Shown piece by piece: positions 1-6,551 of a stretch of DNA of 10,194 bases. Numbering within the stretch: the stretch's first letter is position 1; each line of letters starts with the position of its first letter. The position numbers were made by a program, and so were the translations under genes. The notes under the pieces were generated by a model that did no database searches, was not told the origin of the DNA, and saw only the letters and a list, made by a program, of their open reading frames with translations. The stretch comes from an uncultured Eubacteriales bacterium (GTDB lineage Bacteria > Bacillota_A > Clostridia > Oscillospirales > Oscillospiraceae), in contig USNH01000013.1 in assembly GCA_900556015.1 (NCBI GenBank), positions 1 to 10,194 on the forward strand, in the 5' to 3' direction.

Positions 1-1
1 C

Positions 2-58
2 CAAAATCATGCCAGGGACGGCGGCATCGTCCCGAAGGTGGTGGTGAGCTTTGTCTAA
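2..58 (+). CDS. C-terminal end of an upstream baseplate/tail gene (partial)
   Basis: An open frame enters from the left edge and stops at TAA 56-58. Only 18 residues are visible, ending DGGIVPKVVVSFV. The stop overlaps the TTG start of the next gene by 8 bases, the same overlap seen between the next two genes, which suggests one translationally coupled baseplate operon. In Firmicutes and P2-like phages the gene just before gpJ is normally a short gpW/gp25 or XkdS/DUF2634-type baseplate protein, so that is the likely identity. This rests on position alone; the fragment is too short to recognise. Confidence 0.55.
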   Translation, partial: QNHARDGGIVPKVVVSFV

Positions 59-1199
59 TATCAAAGAACTGGCAAACGTGCCGGAGATCAGCTTCATCGA
101 AAACATGAGCCTGCAGGAGACTGAGGAGCTTGTGCGGGCAAACTACACGCGCATCTTCAAGGAGCTTACCGGGCAGGACGCGGAGCTGGGCGAGGCGGAC
201 GCGAAGAACCTGATCATCAAGTCGTTCAGCCTTGTGCTCTACCAGGTGATGCAGTATGTGGAGGCCAAGGGCCGGGCGGAGCTTTTGAAGACCTCGACCG
301 GCGACGCGCTGGACGCACTGGCGGCCCTGTTCGGCATTACGCGGCAGGAGGCCAGGCGGGCCACGTGCATCGTGCGCTTCACGCTGTCCGGCCAGCGGAG
401 CGAGCCGACGGCCATTCCGGCGGGCACACGGGTGAAGACCCAGGACGGGAAATACTTCAACACCGTGGACTACGCGGAAGTCACGGCGGGCGAGCTGACC
501 GTGGACGTGGACGTGCAGGCGGAGGAGGCCGGAGCAGAGAGCAGCGGCATCGCCGCCGGAGAGATCGACACGCTGGTGGACCCCATCCCCTACGTTGCGA
601 GCGTGGAGAGCATCGAGGCGAGCACGGGCGGACTGGACATCGAGGACGACGACGGCCTGACGGAACGGGTGTGGCTGGCCCCCAGCAAATACTCCTGCGC
701 CGGACCGCGAGACGCCTATGCTTACTATGTGAAGGAATGGCGGACGGACGTGGACGACGTGCAGATCGTCAGCCCGGAGCCGTGCGTGGTGCACGTTTAT
801 GTGGTGCTGGACGGAGGCGTGCTGCCCACGGAGACGGAGCGGGAGGAGCTGGCCGCCTACCTCAACGGCGACACCATCCGCCCGCTGACGGACATCGTGA
901 GCTGCCCGGCGGCGGAGGAGGTCCCCTACGACATCAGCCTGACCTACTGGATCGCCAGCAACGACCAAAAGAGCGCGGGCACCATTCAGGCCCAGGTGGA
1001 GGCGGCGGTGGACGCCTACGAGAGCTGGCAACGCAAGATGGGACGGGACATCAACCCGACCGAGCTTGTGTACCGGGTCCGCGCAGCGGGAGCCAAGCGC
1101 GTGAAGCTGGCGGCCCCGGCGGACATCGTGATCGAGAAAACGCAGCTCCCGAAGCGGAACACGCGCACCGTGACCTACGGAGGGCTTGAGGATGATTAA
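51..1199 (+). CDS. Baseplate assembly protein J-like (P2 gpJ family)
   Basis: This 382-residue protein looks like the P2 gpJ / Mu gp47 / XkdT family, which forms the wedge (periphery) of a contractile-tail baseplate. The family features visible are the helical N-terminal part (residues 1-100), an IPAGTRVKTQDGKYF segment (122-136), where the family usually has 'IP.G....T.DG..F', the acidic GGLDIEDDDGL turn (193-203) followed by an ERVWLAP segment, and RPLTD (277-281) before a beta-rich C-terminal part. The start is TTG at 51, preceded by GGTGGTGGTGAG; no ATG in a better place is visible. It overlaps the gene before by 8 bases and the ATG of the gpI-like gene after by 8 bases. Known role of the family: hub-to-fibre connection in the tail baseplate. 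I am confident of the family, less so of the exact subgroup. Confidence 0.9.
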   Translation: MSNIKELANVPEISFIENMSLQETEELVRANYTRIFKELTGQDAELGEADAKNLIIKSFSLVLYQVMQYVEAKGRAELLKTSTGDALDALAALFGITRQEARRATCIVRFTLSGQRSEPTAIPAGTRVKTQDGKYFNTVDYAEVTAGELTVDVDVQAEEAGAESSGIAAGEIDTLVDPIPYVASVESIEASTGGLDIEDDDGLTERVWLAPSKYSCAGPRDAYAYYVKEWRTDVDDVQIVSPEPCVVHVYVVLDGGVLPTETEREELAAYLNGDTIRPLTDIVSCPAAEEVPYDISLTYWIASNDQKSAGTIQAQVEAAVDAYESWQRKMGRDINPTELVYRVRAAGAKRVKLAAPADIVIEKTQLPKRNTRTVTYGGLEDD

Positions 1200-2106
1200 A
1201 AGTCTGCGTCAAGCCCGCATTACAGACGGCCTTCCGAGGGTGTTGGCGAGACAGGAATGGGTGATCGCCCTGTCCGAGGCCCTGGGGCTGGCCCTGGGGA
1301 AGACGCTGGACTACACCGACGAGAGCCAAATCTACACACGGCTGGACACTGCGCCGGAGACGGTGCTGGATGTACTGGCCGTGGACTGGAAGATCGACTG
1401 GTACGACACCGAACTGACGGTGGAGCAGAAGCGCCGCATCGTGAAGACGGCGCTGACGGTCCGGCGGCTGATGGGCACAGCGGCGGCGGTGAAGCTGCAG
1501 GTGCACGCCATCTACCCGGAGGCCACCGTGACGGAGTGGTTCCAGTACGACGGGAGGCCGGGCTGCTTCCGGGTGAGCCTGCCGCTGCCGAAGGAAGGCA
1601 TCACGGCGGCGGAATACCGGCGGCTCAAGACCGGCATCCTGACCACGAAGAACGAGCGCAGCCACCTGGACATGATCGACATTCAGCATGAGTGCGAAGC
1701 CGTGGTGATCACGGGCGGGTGCTGCTCCATGAGCCAGATCATCGAGGTATGGCCGGAGCTTGTGAGCGAGCTGGAAGTGACCGGCGAGCGCTTGACTGGC
1801 GGCGCGGCCAGCATGAGCCAAACGGCGGAGGTCTGGCCGGAGCTGACGGAGGCGCTGGAAATCCTGACATACCGGCACACCGGCGGAGCCGCGAGCACCG
1901 CGCAGGCCGTGGAGGTATGGCCGGAGCTGGCGGCGGTGGTGGAGATCACCGTGACGCGGCACACCGGCGGCGCGGCGCACACGGACCAGGCGCTTGAGGT
2001 CTGGCCGGAGCTGACCGAGCAAATCGAAGCAACGACAGAGCTGGACCGGGGCGGCGGGACCGCTGCGAGCCAGGTCGTTGAAATATACCCGGAAGGGGGA
2101 GGATGA
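1192..2106 (+). CDS. Tail protein I-like (P2 gpI family) with C-terminal 28-residue repeats
   Basis: The first ~135 residues fit the P2 gpI tail-protein family, a baseplate component that lies next to gpJ and the fibre gene. Visible features are a helical start, LD..PE..LD.LA at 51-63, an RR(I/L)V-rich helix, MGTAAAV at 94-100 (family 'GT..AV') and an EWF motif at 115-117. I chose the ATG at 1192 because GGAGGG (1179-1184) lies 7 bases ahead; a TTG at 1186 would be too close. The product is 304 residues, much longer than P2 gpI (about 176). The extra length is four 28-residue repeats (residues 174-285) plus a shortened fifth, built around EVWPEL. The role of the repeats is unknown; docking of the fibres encoded just downstream is one possibility. 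The stop is one base before the next start. Confidence 0.88.
   Translation: MIKSLRQARITDGLPRVLARQEWVIALSEALGLALGKTLDYTDESQIYTRLDTAPETVLDVLAVDWKIDWYDTELTVEQKRRIVKTALTVRRLMGTAAAVKLQVHAIYPEATVTEWFQYDGRPGCFRVSLPLPKEGITAAEYRRLKTGILTTKNERSHLDMIDIQHECEAVVITGGCCSMSQIIEVWPELVSELEVTGERLTGGAASMSQTAEVWPELTEALEILTYRHTGGAASTAQAVEVWPELAAVVEITVTRHTGGAAHTDQALEVWPELTEQIEATTELDRGGGTAASQVVEIYPEGGG
1711..2103 (+). repeat. Four in-frame 84-base tandem repeats plus a partial fifth
   Basis: Units begin at 1711, 1795, 1879 and 1963, an exact 84-base period with no indels, and a shortened unit begins at 2047. Each encodes TGG(C/A)(C/A)-S-x-x-Q-x-x-EVWPEL followed by a variable beta-like stretch ending in an Arg/His-rich residue pair. 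The EVWPEL core is the same in all four units, and the last unit has EIYPE. Differences between copies occur at all bases, not only adenines, so this is ordinary repeat divergence and not retroelement mutagenesis. Confidence 0.9.
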
Positions 2107-2107
2107 A

Positions 2108-3052
2108 ATGGACACTGAAAACGTAGTTGTCACCAAACAGGACCGAAAGTACAAGACCCTCGTGACCGACATCGGCAAAGAGAAAATGACCAACGCTATT
2201 CTGAACGGCAAGAAGGTCAACGTCGTCATGGCGGCGGTGGGCGACGGCGGCGGAAGCTACTACCTGCCCACGGCGGATATGACCGCGCTGGTGCATGAGG
2301 TGTGGCGCGGGGCCATCGCCAGCAAAGAGATCAACAGCAAATCCTCTAACATGGTAGACGTGAAGTTCGTGCTGCCGGGGACCGTGGGAGGCTTCACCGC
2401 GCGTGAAGCTGCCCTGATCGACGACGAGGGCGACATGATCGCCGTGTGCAACCTGCCGGACACGGAGAAGGCAGCCATCGAGGACGGCATCGCCGCTGCG
2501 CTGACCATTCTCATGCACATCGTTATGACCAACAGCGACGCACTGACCTTTACGCTGGACCCGACCACCGACACGGCGAGCGCCGTGTGCGTGGCCTTTA
2601 CCATCCCGCATGAGGCATGGCAGAGCGCGGGCGGCGCGGAGGACGACGAGGGCGGCGGCACCTACCCGTGCCGGGCTGATGTGGTGTGCGACGAGGCGAC
2701 CGCCATGCACACGCCCATCGCAACGCTGGACAAGGCGTGCCTGGCGGCGGCCAAGGCGTGCGAGCTGTGCCCAACGGTGGAGACCGCGAGCGGCGTGCTG
2801 CGCTTTTGGGCGATGAAGGTGCCGGACGGCGAGCTGACCGGAAGCGTGTTGCTGGTCGGCCAGGGCGGCGGAGGCAAGAGCGGCGACGGGAGCTACACCC
2901 TGCCGACGGCAACCCCCTTCCGCCTGGGCGGCGTGAAGGTGGGCGACGGCCTGACCGTGGACAACGAGGGCAAGCTGTCGGTCGATGCGGCCAACACTGA
3001 GGAGACCACCGGCGCGCTGAACGAAGTGTTCGGCGCAGAGGACGGCAAATAA
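2108..3052 (+). CDS. Tail fibre / tail-collar protein (P2 gpH-type N-terminus, DUF3751-like)
   Basis: The product is 314 residues. Residues ~15-155 resemble the N-terminal domain of P2-type tail fibre proteins (Phage_tail-collar/DUF3751 type), which attaches the fibre to the baseplate: LVTDIGKEKMTNAILNG near the start, a VGDGGGSYYLP segment (44-54) and GGFTAREAALID (94-105). Residues 186-250 form a module also found in the gene at 4171-4566. Residues 271-290 (FRLGGVKVGDGLTV) are a glycine-rich repeat type common in phage fibres. I use the ATG at 2108 because GGGGGAGG (2095-2102) sits directly ahead; an earlier in-frame start at 2078 would lie inside the gpI-like gene. It is short for a fibre, so the receptor-binding function probably lies in the downstream gene products. 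A terminator hairpin follows the stop. Confidence 0.85.
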   Translation: MDTENVVVTKQDRKYKTLVTDIGKEKMTNAILNGKKVNVVMAAVGDGGGSYYLPTADMTALVHEVWRGAIASKEINSKSSNMVDVKFVLPGTVGGFTAREAALIDDEGDMIAVCNLPDTEKAAIEDGIAAALTILMHIVMTNSDALTFTLDPTTDTASAVCVAFTIPHEAWQSAGGAEDDEGGGTYPCRADVVCDEATAMHTPIATLDKACLAAAKACELCPTVETASGVLRFWAMKVPDGELTGSVLLVGQGGGGKSGDGSYTLPTATPFRLGGVKVGDGLTVDNEGKLSVDAANTEETTGALNEVFGAEDGK

Positions 3053-3073
3053 GCCGCCCCACAATCCCATAGC

Positions 3074-3100
3074 ACCGTCGCTTGAAGCGGCGGTATTTTT
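3074..3100 (+). terminator. Rho-independent terminator after the fibre gene
   Basis: ACCGTCGC (3074-3081) pairs with GCGGCGGT (3087-3094), with one G-T pair, around a TTGAA loop, and is followed directly by ATTTTT. It lies 21 bases after the stop of the 2108-3052 gene. It may be only partly efficient, since downstream fibre genes on the same strand have no obvious promoter. Confidence 0.75.
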
Positions 3101-3106
3101 ATCGAC

Positions 3107-3141
3107 AATTCCGGGGGCATCCCCGAAATTGAATATTTTTT
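3107..3141 (+). terminator. Second hairpin with T-run ahead of the 3157 gene
   Basis: AATTCCGGGG (3107-3116) pairs with CCCCGAAATT (3121-3130), with one C-A mismatch and a GCAT loop. A T-rich run (TATTTTTT, 3134-3141) begins a few bases later and leads straight into the AAGGAGG ribosome site at 3142-3148. It could be a second terminator, or a 5' stabilising hairpin on a transcript for the next gene. I cannot tell which from sequence alone. Confidence 0.5.
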
Positions 3142-3156
3142 AAGGAGGACAAAAAT

Positions 3157-4092
3157 ATGTCCAAATTCGTAAATCTCGAACAGATCAAGGTGCTTGCCAA
3201 CAAGGTCAAGTCCGAAGACGCCGCCCTGGGTACTAAGCTGGAAACGGTCACCACCAAGGTCGATAACCTGGTCGCCGCTGGCGGCGAGGCCAACATCCTC
3301 GAAGGCGTCAAGGTCAACGGCGCTGCCCTGGCTATCTCCGACAAGATGGTTGACATCCTGATCGCCTCCGGCGAGGAGAACGGCACCATCTCCGTCAACG
3401 GCGCTGCTGTTGCCATCAAGGGCCTGGCCGCTCTGGCCTACAAGTCCGAGATCACAGAGGACGAGCTGGGCGAGGCTCTGAAAGCCTCTATCGCCGCGAA
3501 GGCCACCAAGGCCGATCTGGACGCCCTGACCGTCCGCGTGGGCGACATCGAGAAGGCCGGTTATCAGACCGCCGAGCAGGTACAGGCCGCTATCGCTGCC
3601 TCCGGCCACGCTCATTTTGAGGTCGCTGAGACTGACCCCACCGCTGAGGGCTTCGAGGCTCAGGCCAACGTCATGTACCTGTACATGAACAGCAAGACCA
3701 AGCACTATGACATCTACGCCAAGGTCGGCGAGAGCGTCGTCCTGCTGGATGATACCACCGTCGATATGAGCGAGTATGACAAGACCGCCGACGTGACCTC
3801 CGCCATCAGCGCCGCCATTACCGCGCTGAACATCGACCAGTACGCCACCGACAAAGACCTGACCGCCGCTGTTGAGCGCGTGACCGCCCTTGAGACCGCC
3901 ATCGCCAACGTCTACACCAAGAAGGAAGTGGACGACAAACTGGCGACCAAGATGGATAAGGCCAGCATGGACGCCTACGCCACCGACGAGGAGGCCCAGC
4001 AGGCCGCCGCCAACGCCGTTGCCGGTGCTCAGGCCACCGACACCGAGTTCAACGCCGCCATGAATGAGGTCTGGACCCCCACCAAGGGCTAA
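3157..4092 (+). CDS. Putative tail fibre-like structural protein, coiled-coil rich
   Basis: The 311-residue product is low in Cys and Trp and rich in Ala, Lys, Asp and Glu. Residues 1-45 look like a coiled coil (KVLANKVKSEDAALGTKLET). Two VNGAALAI/VNGAAVAI segments follow (about 53-85). A globular part contains YLYMNSKTKHYDIYAKVGE, and the C-terminal third has heptad-like stretches including NVYTKKEVDDKLATKMDK, a pattern common in trimeric phage fibres. ATG 3157 follows a textbook AAGGAGG (3142-3148). Codon usage differs from neighbours: only 3 of 60 Ala codons are GCG, which the flanking genes use freely. This suggests high expression or separate acquisition. The gene is bracketed by hairpins on both sides. 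Structural/fibre role is inferred from context and composition; no enzymatic domain is recognised. Confidence 0.7.
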   Translation: MSKFVNLEQIKVLANKVKSEDAALGTKLETVTTKVDNLVAAGGEANILEGVKVNGAALAISDKMVDILIASGEENGTISVNGAAVAIKGLAALAYKSEITEDELGEALKASIAAKATKADLDALTVRVGDIEKAGYQTAEQVQAAIAASGHAHFEVAETDPTAEGFEAQANVMYLYMNSKTKHYDIYAKVGESVVLLDDTTVDMSEYDKTADVTSAISAAITALNIDQYATDKDLTAAVERVTALETAIANVYTKKEVDDKLATKMDKASMDAYATDEEAQQAAANAVAGAQATDTEFNAAMNEVWTPTKG

Positions 4093-4122
4093 GGCACCTC
4101 CTCACGTCAGAAACGAATACCA

Positions 4123-4147
4123 GGGCCGGGGCGAAATGCCCCGGCTC
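4123..4147 (+). other. Stable G+C hairpin without T-run
   Basis: GCCGGGGC (4125-4132) pairs perfectly with GCCCCGGC (4138-4145) around a GAAAT loop, and two further outer pairs (one G-T) extend it. It lies between two fibre-type genes, 23 bases ahead of the TTG start at 4171. There is no T-run, so it is a poor terminator; a role in mRNA 3'-end stability or processing is possible. Confidence 0.6.
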
Positions 4148-4170
4148 GCTTATCAGGAGGTGAAACCCAG

Positions 4171-4566
4171 TTGGCTGACGAGAAGAACGTAACTCTGGAA
4201 CAGTTCAAAGGCTTTATGACCAAGGCCGACGAGCGGCTGGACAAGTTGGAAGTCGGCAAGGAAAACAAGGTTTCGCCCGTCAGTATCACTATTCCGACGG
4301 AGGGGTGGGCCTCCGAGGAGATCGGGGAGACCGACGAGGAAGGAACCGAGGCATCCTATCCCTTCTACTACGACATCGCGGCGGCGGACGTGACCGCAAA
4401 GCACCGGGCGGACGTGACGATCAGCCGCGAAAGCCTGGATGCGGCGACGGTGTGCGGCCTGTGCCCGACCAGCGAGACGACAGAGGGGAAGATCAGGCTG
4501 CGCGCTATGAAGGCACCGACGGAGGCCATTACGGCGGAATACTGGCTGCGCAGCGGGAAGGAGTAA
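4171..4566 (+). CDS. Small fibre-associated protein sharing a module with the 2108 fibre gene
   Basis: The product is 131 residues, starting at TTG 4171 with AGGAGG (4155-4160) ten bases ahead. The first ~30 residues (MADEKNVTLEQFKGFMTKADERLDKLE) look like a short charged helix of a type often seen at the start of small phage structural proteins. Residues 63-127 align with residues 186-250 of the fibre protein at 2108-3052: both have YP at the start, TA.H, L.AA..C.LCPT.ET, R..AMK.P and T...L, about 25 identities in 65 positions. This suggests a duplicated or shuffled fibre module. The stop is three bases before the ATG of the retroelement target gene, so the two are probably translated together. 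Function not recognised beyond likely tail-tip location. Confidence 0.7.
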   Translation: MADEKNVTLEQFKGFMTKADERLDKLEVGKENKVSPVSITIPTEGWASEEIGETDEEGTEASYPFYYDIAAADVTAKHRADVTISRESLDAATVCGLCPTSETTEGKIRLRAMKAPTEAITAEYWLRSGKE

Positions 4567-4569
4567 TAC

Positions 4570-6393
4570 ATGGCATTAGGACAAGTGAATGTTCCCGGCG
4601 CTGCCGGGATGGACGCAGTAGAGGCGAAGCAGGCCGCTCAGGCGGCCAAGGAAGCGGCTGAGGCCGCCCAGCGCACCGCAGAGAGCGCCGGGAAAACGGC
4701 GGACGCCGCCATGCAGAAGGCTGCTGACGCCGAGACGGCGGCGGGCAACGCGGACAGCAAGGCGGACGCGGCCCTGGATGCGGCCAACACCGCCGCCGGT
4801 GCCGCGACGGCTGCCGCCAGCGCCGCCAGTGCCGCCGAGGAGAGCGCGAACAGCGCCAACACGGCGGCCAACGAGGCCAAGACTGCGGCGAGCAACGCGC
4901 AGAAGGCGGCGAACGACGCGCTGAAAGCCGTGACCAAGCTGACCAGCGTGATCAACAGCGTACCCACCCAGGCGGGCATCTTGACGTACACGGGCGCGGC
5001 ACAGTCCCCCTCGTGGAACGGGTACGACACGGAGAAGTTGACCATCGGCGGAACGACCAGCGGCACCAACGCAGGCAACTACGCTGCGACCTTCACACCC
5101 AAGGAGGGCTACGAGTGGGCCGACGGCACCAAGACCGCCAAGAGCGTGACCTGGACGATCAACAAGGCCAGCCTGTCCGTACCCGCGCAGAGCGGGACGC
5201 TGACCTACACGGGAAGCGCACAGTCTCCCCAGTGGAGCAACTACGACAGCAATAAGCTGACCATCGGCGGGACGAGCACCGCCACCAACGCGGGAAGCTA
5301 TGCCGCGACCTTCACGCCGAAGGCCAACTACCAGTGGTCCGACGGCAGCACCAGCGCCAAGAGCGTGACCTGGGCCATCGGCAAGGCGGCGGGCAGTCTG
5401 ACGCTGGCGAAGAGCAGCGTGACGCTGAACATCTCCTCGCTGACGGAGAGCGTGGCCGTGACCCGCGCGGGCGACGGCGTGATCAGCGCCACGTCCAGCA
5501 ACACAGCCACGGCGAAGGTGGAGGTGAGCGGCACCAGTGTGAAGATCACCGGCCTCAAGGCGGGCACCGCCAAGATCACCGTGAAGGTGGCGGCGGGCAC
5601 CAACCACACCGCGCCCAGCGACAAGACCATCAACGTGACGGTCAGCCTGCCCGATACGAGCCTGGCGAACAACACGCCGGACATTATCGCGGCGGCGGCA
5701 AAGTCCGGCCAGGCGGCGAACTATTGGAGCGTGGGAGACAAGGTGGGTATCGCGGTCAATGGCTCTTTCGGAGGACTGAGCTATAACAACACCGTGTACG
5801 CCTTCATCCTGGGCTTCAACCACAACAGCAGCGTGGAGGGCGGAAACAGCATCCACTTCCAGTTCGGCAAGACGGCGGCTGGTGTGGACATCGCGTTCGT
5901 GAACAGCTACGGCTCGACCAGCACGGGCTTCTGCATGAACACCAGCAACACCAACTCCGGCGGATGGAACAACAGCTATATGCGCAAGACCATCTGCCCG
6001 GCGTTCCTGGCGGCCCTGCCGACGGCCTGGCAGAACATCATCGCGGCCTGCACGAAGTACAGCGACAACACGGGCGGCGGCTCCAACACCGCGAGCTACG
6101 TGACCGCGACCTCGGACAAAATCTGGCTGCTGAGTGAGATGGAGGTCCAGGGTACGAGAAGCTACGCCAACAGCGCCGAGGCGAACTACCAGAAGCAGTA
6201 CGACTATTACAGGAACGGTAATAGCAAGGTCAAGTACCAGCACACGGCGACGACGAGCGCCTGCTACTGGTGGCTCCGCTCCGTGCGTGCGAGCGGCGCG
6301 AACTTCTTCTGCTTTGTGAGCACGGACGGGTCTGCGTACTTCAGCTACGCCTACGGTTCGCTTGGCTTCGCGCCGGGCTTTAAGGTGGCCTAA
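4570..6393 (+). CDS. DGR target protein: tail-tip adhesin with C-type-lectin-like variable domain
   Basis: This 607-residue protein has the variable repeat of a diversity-generating retroelement in its C-terminus. Domains in order: an Ala-rich coiled stalk (about 15-125); two 73-residue Ig-like repeats of MBG type (132-204 and 205-277), each with LTYTG.AQSP.W, KLTIGGT, NAG.YAATFTPK and KSVTW; a BIG2-like Ig domain (about 275-360, with GTAKITVKV); and a C-terminal C-type-lectin-like display domain of the DUF6273/formylglycine-enzyme-like type (about 365-607) with WNNSYMR, IWLLSE.EV, CYWWLRS and GFAPGF. Residues 564-605 are encoded by the variable repeat. ATG 4570 follows GGGAAGGAG (4555-4563). 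By analogy with known systems the variable domain binds a host or surface ligand; the stalk and Ig domains would hold it away from the tail. Ligand unknown. Confidence 0.93.
   Translation: MALGQVNVPGAAGMDAVEAKQAAQAAKEAAEAAQRTAESAGKTADAAMQKAADAETAAGNADSKADAALDAANTAAGAATAAASAASAAEESANSANTAANEAKTAASNAQKAANDALKAVTKLTSVINSVPTQAGILTYTGAAQSPSWNGYDTEKLTIGGTTSGTNAGNYAATFTPKEGYEWADGTKTAKSVTWTINKASLSVPAQSGTLTYTGSAQSPQWSNYDSNKLTIGGTSTATNAGSYAATFTPKANYQWSDGSTSAKSVTWAIGKAAGSLTLAKSSVTLNISSLTESVAVTRAGDGVISATSSNTATAKVEVSGTSVKITGLKAGTAKITVKVAAGTNHTAPSDKTINVTVSLPDTSLANNTPDIIAAAAKSGQAANYWSVGDKVGIAVNGSFGGLSYNNTVYAFILGFNHNSSVEGGNSIHFQFGKTAAGVDIAFVNSYGSTSTGFCMNTSNTNSGGWNNSYMRKTICPAFLAALPTAWQNIIAACTKYSDNTGGGSNTASYVTATSDKIWLLSEMEVQGTRSYANSAEANYQKQYDYYRNGNSKVKYQHTATTSACYWWLRSVRASGANFFCFVSTDGSAYFSYAYGSLGFAPGFKVA
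6258..6384 (+). repeat. DGR variable repeat (VR)
   Basis: The 127-base 3' end of the target gene aligns without gaps to 7048-7174 (offset 790). All 21 mismatches are at positions where the template has A; none of the 93 non-A positions differ. Twelve of 13 template AAC/AAT codons are changed, giving Y566, R573, G576, F579, F582, S584, Y590, F591, S592, Y593, G596 and L598. One ACG became GCG (A577), and one GGA became GGC, which is silent. N578 is unchanged. NNY substitutions cannot make a stop codon, so the frame is safe. A GC-rich block (CGCGCCGGG, 6369-6377) lies near the 3' end, where initiation of mutagenic homing is expected. Confidence 0.96.
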
Positions 6394-6420
6394 TCCCAAA
6401 TCAGGCATCGAAAGTGGAGC

Positions 6421-6442
6421 GGTGGGGGCGCAAGCCCCTACC
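6421..6442 (+). promoter_or_regulatory. Candidate DGR target-site hairpin/cruciform, GCAA loop
   Basis: GGTGGGGGC (6421-6429) pairs with GCCCCTACC (6434-6442), with one G-T pair, around a GCAA loop. It begins 27 bases after the stop codon of the target gene and 36 bases after the end of the VR. Known DGRs carry a short hairpin or cruciform with a small tetraloop just after the VR that promotes target recognition. There is no T-run, so a terminator is unlikely. Function here is inferred from position and shape. Confidence 0.65.
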
Positions 6443-6480
6443 AGCGAAACGCAAAGCACCGAGTACCCAAATCAGCACAG

Positions 6481-6525
6481 GCCCCATCCGGCGGGAGCGG
6501 CAACGCTCCTGCCGGTGACGGGGGC
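6481..6525 (+). promoter_or_regulatory. Second GCAA-loop hairpin between target gene and avd-like gene
   Basis: CCGGCGGGAGCG (6488-6499) pairs with CGCTCCTGCCGG (6504-6515), with one G-T pair, around a GCAA loop. An outer GCCCC/GGGGC pairing (6481-6485 with 6521-6525) extends it past a small internal loop. The loop is identical to that of the hairpin 50 bases upstream, but the stems differ in sequence. No T-run follows. It could be part of the target-site recognition region or shape the mRNA ahead of the ribosome site at 6534-6542. Confidence 0.55.
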
Positions 6526-6551
6526 ACCAAACCGGAAGGGAGAACACCGAA

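Noticed and set aside
1711..2046. The 84-base repeats as a possible second VR/TR set
   Set aside because: Copies differ at all bases and are tandem within one gene, with no A-only pattern, so they are not products of the retroelement.
1051..3070. Long open frames on the - strand under the baseplate and fibre genes
   Set aside because: They lie fully opposite well-supported + strand genes, have repetitive Arg/His/Ala-rich products typical of antisense frames in high-GC DNA, and lack good ribosome sites.
4534..4563. EYWLRSG near the end of the 4171-4566 protein, resembling the WWLRS of the VR
   Set aside because: The DNA does not align with TR or VR, the rest of the protein is not lectin-like, and the segment is explained by the module shared with the 2108-3052 protein.
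4945..5390. The two Ig-like repeats as recently recombined identical DNA repeats
   Set aside because: They are clearly similar in protein sequence, but the DNA differs at many codons, so they are an older duplication and not a fresh or mobile repeat.
4576..6459. A 627-codon - strand open frame opposite the DGR target gene
   Set aside because: It mirrors the target gene almost end to end. Its length comes from GCC/GGC-type codons read backwards; the product has no domain pattern, and no operon partner lies on that strand.
6481..6525. Hairpin as a rho-independent terminator of the target gene
   Set aside because: The bases after the stem are G-rich with no T-run, and the next gene follows within 30 bases on the same strand.
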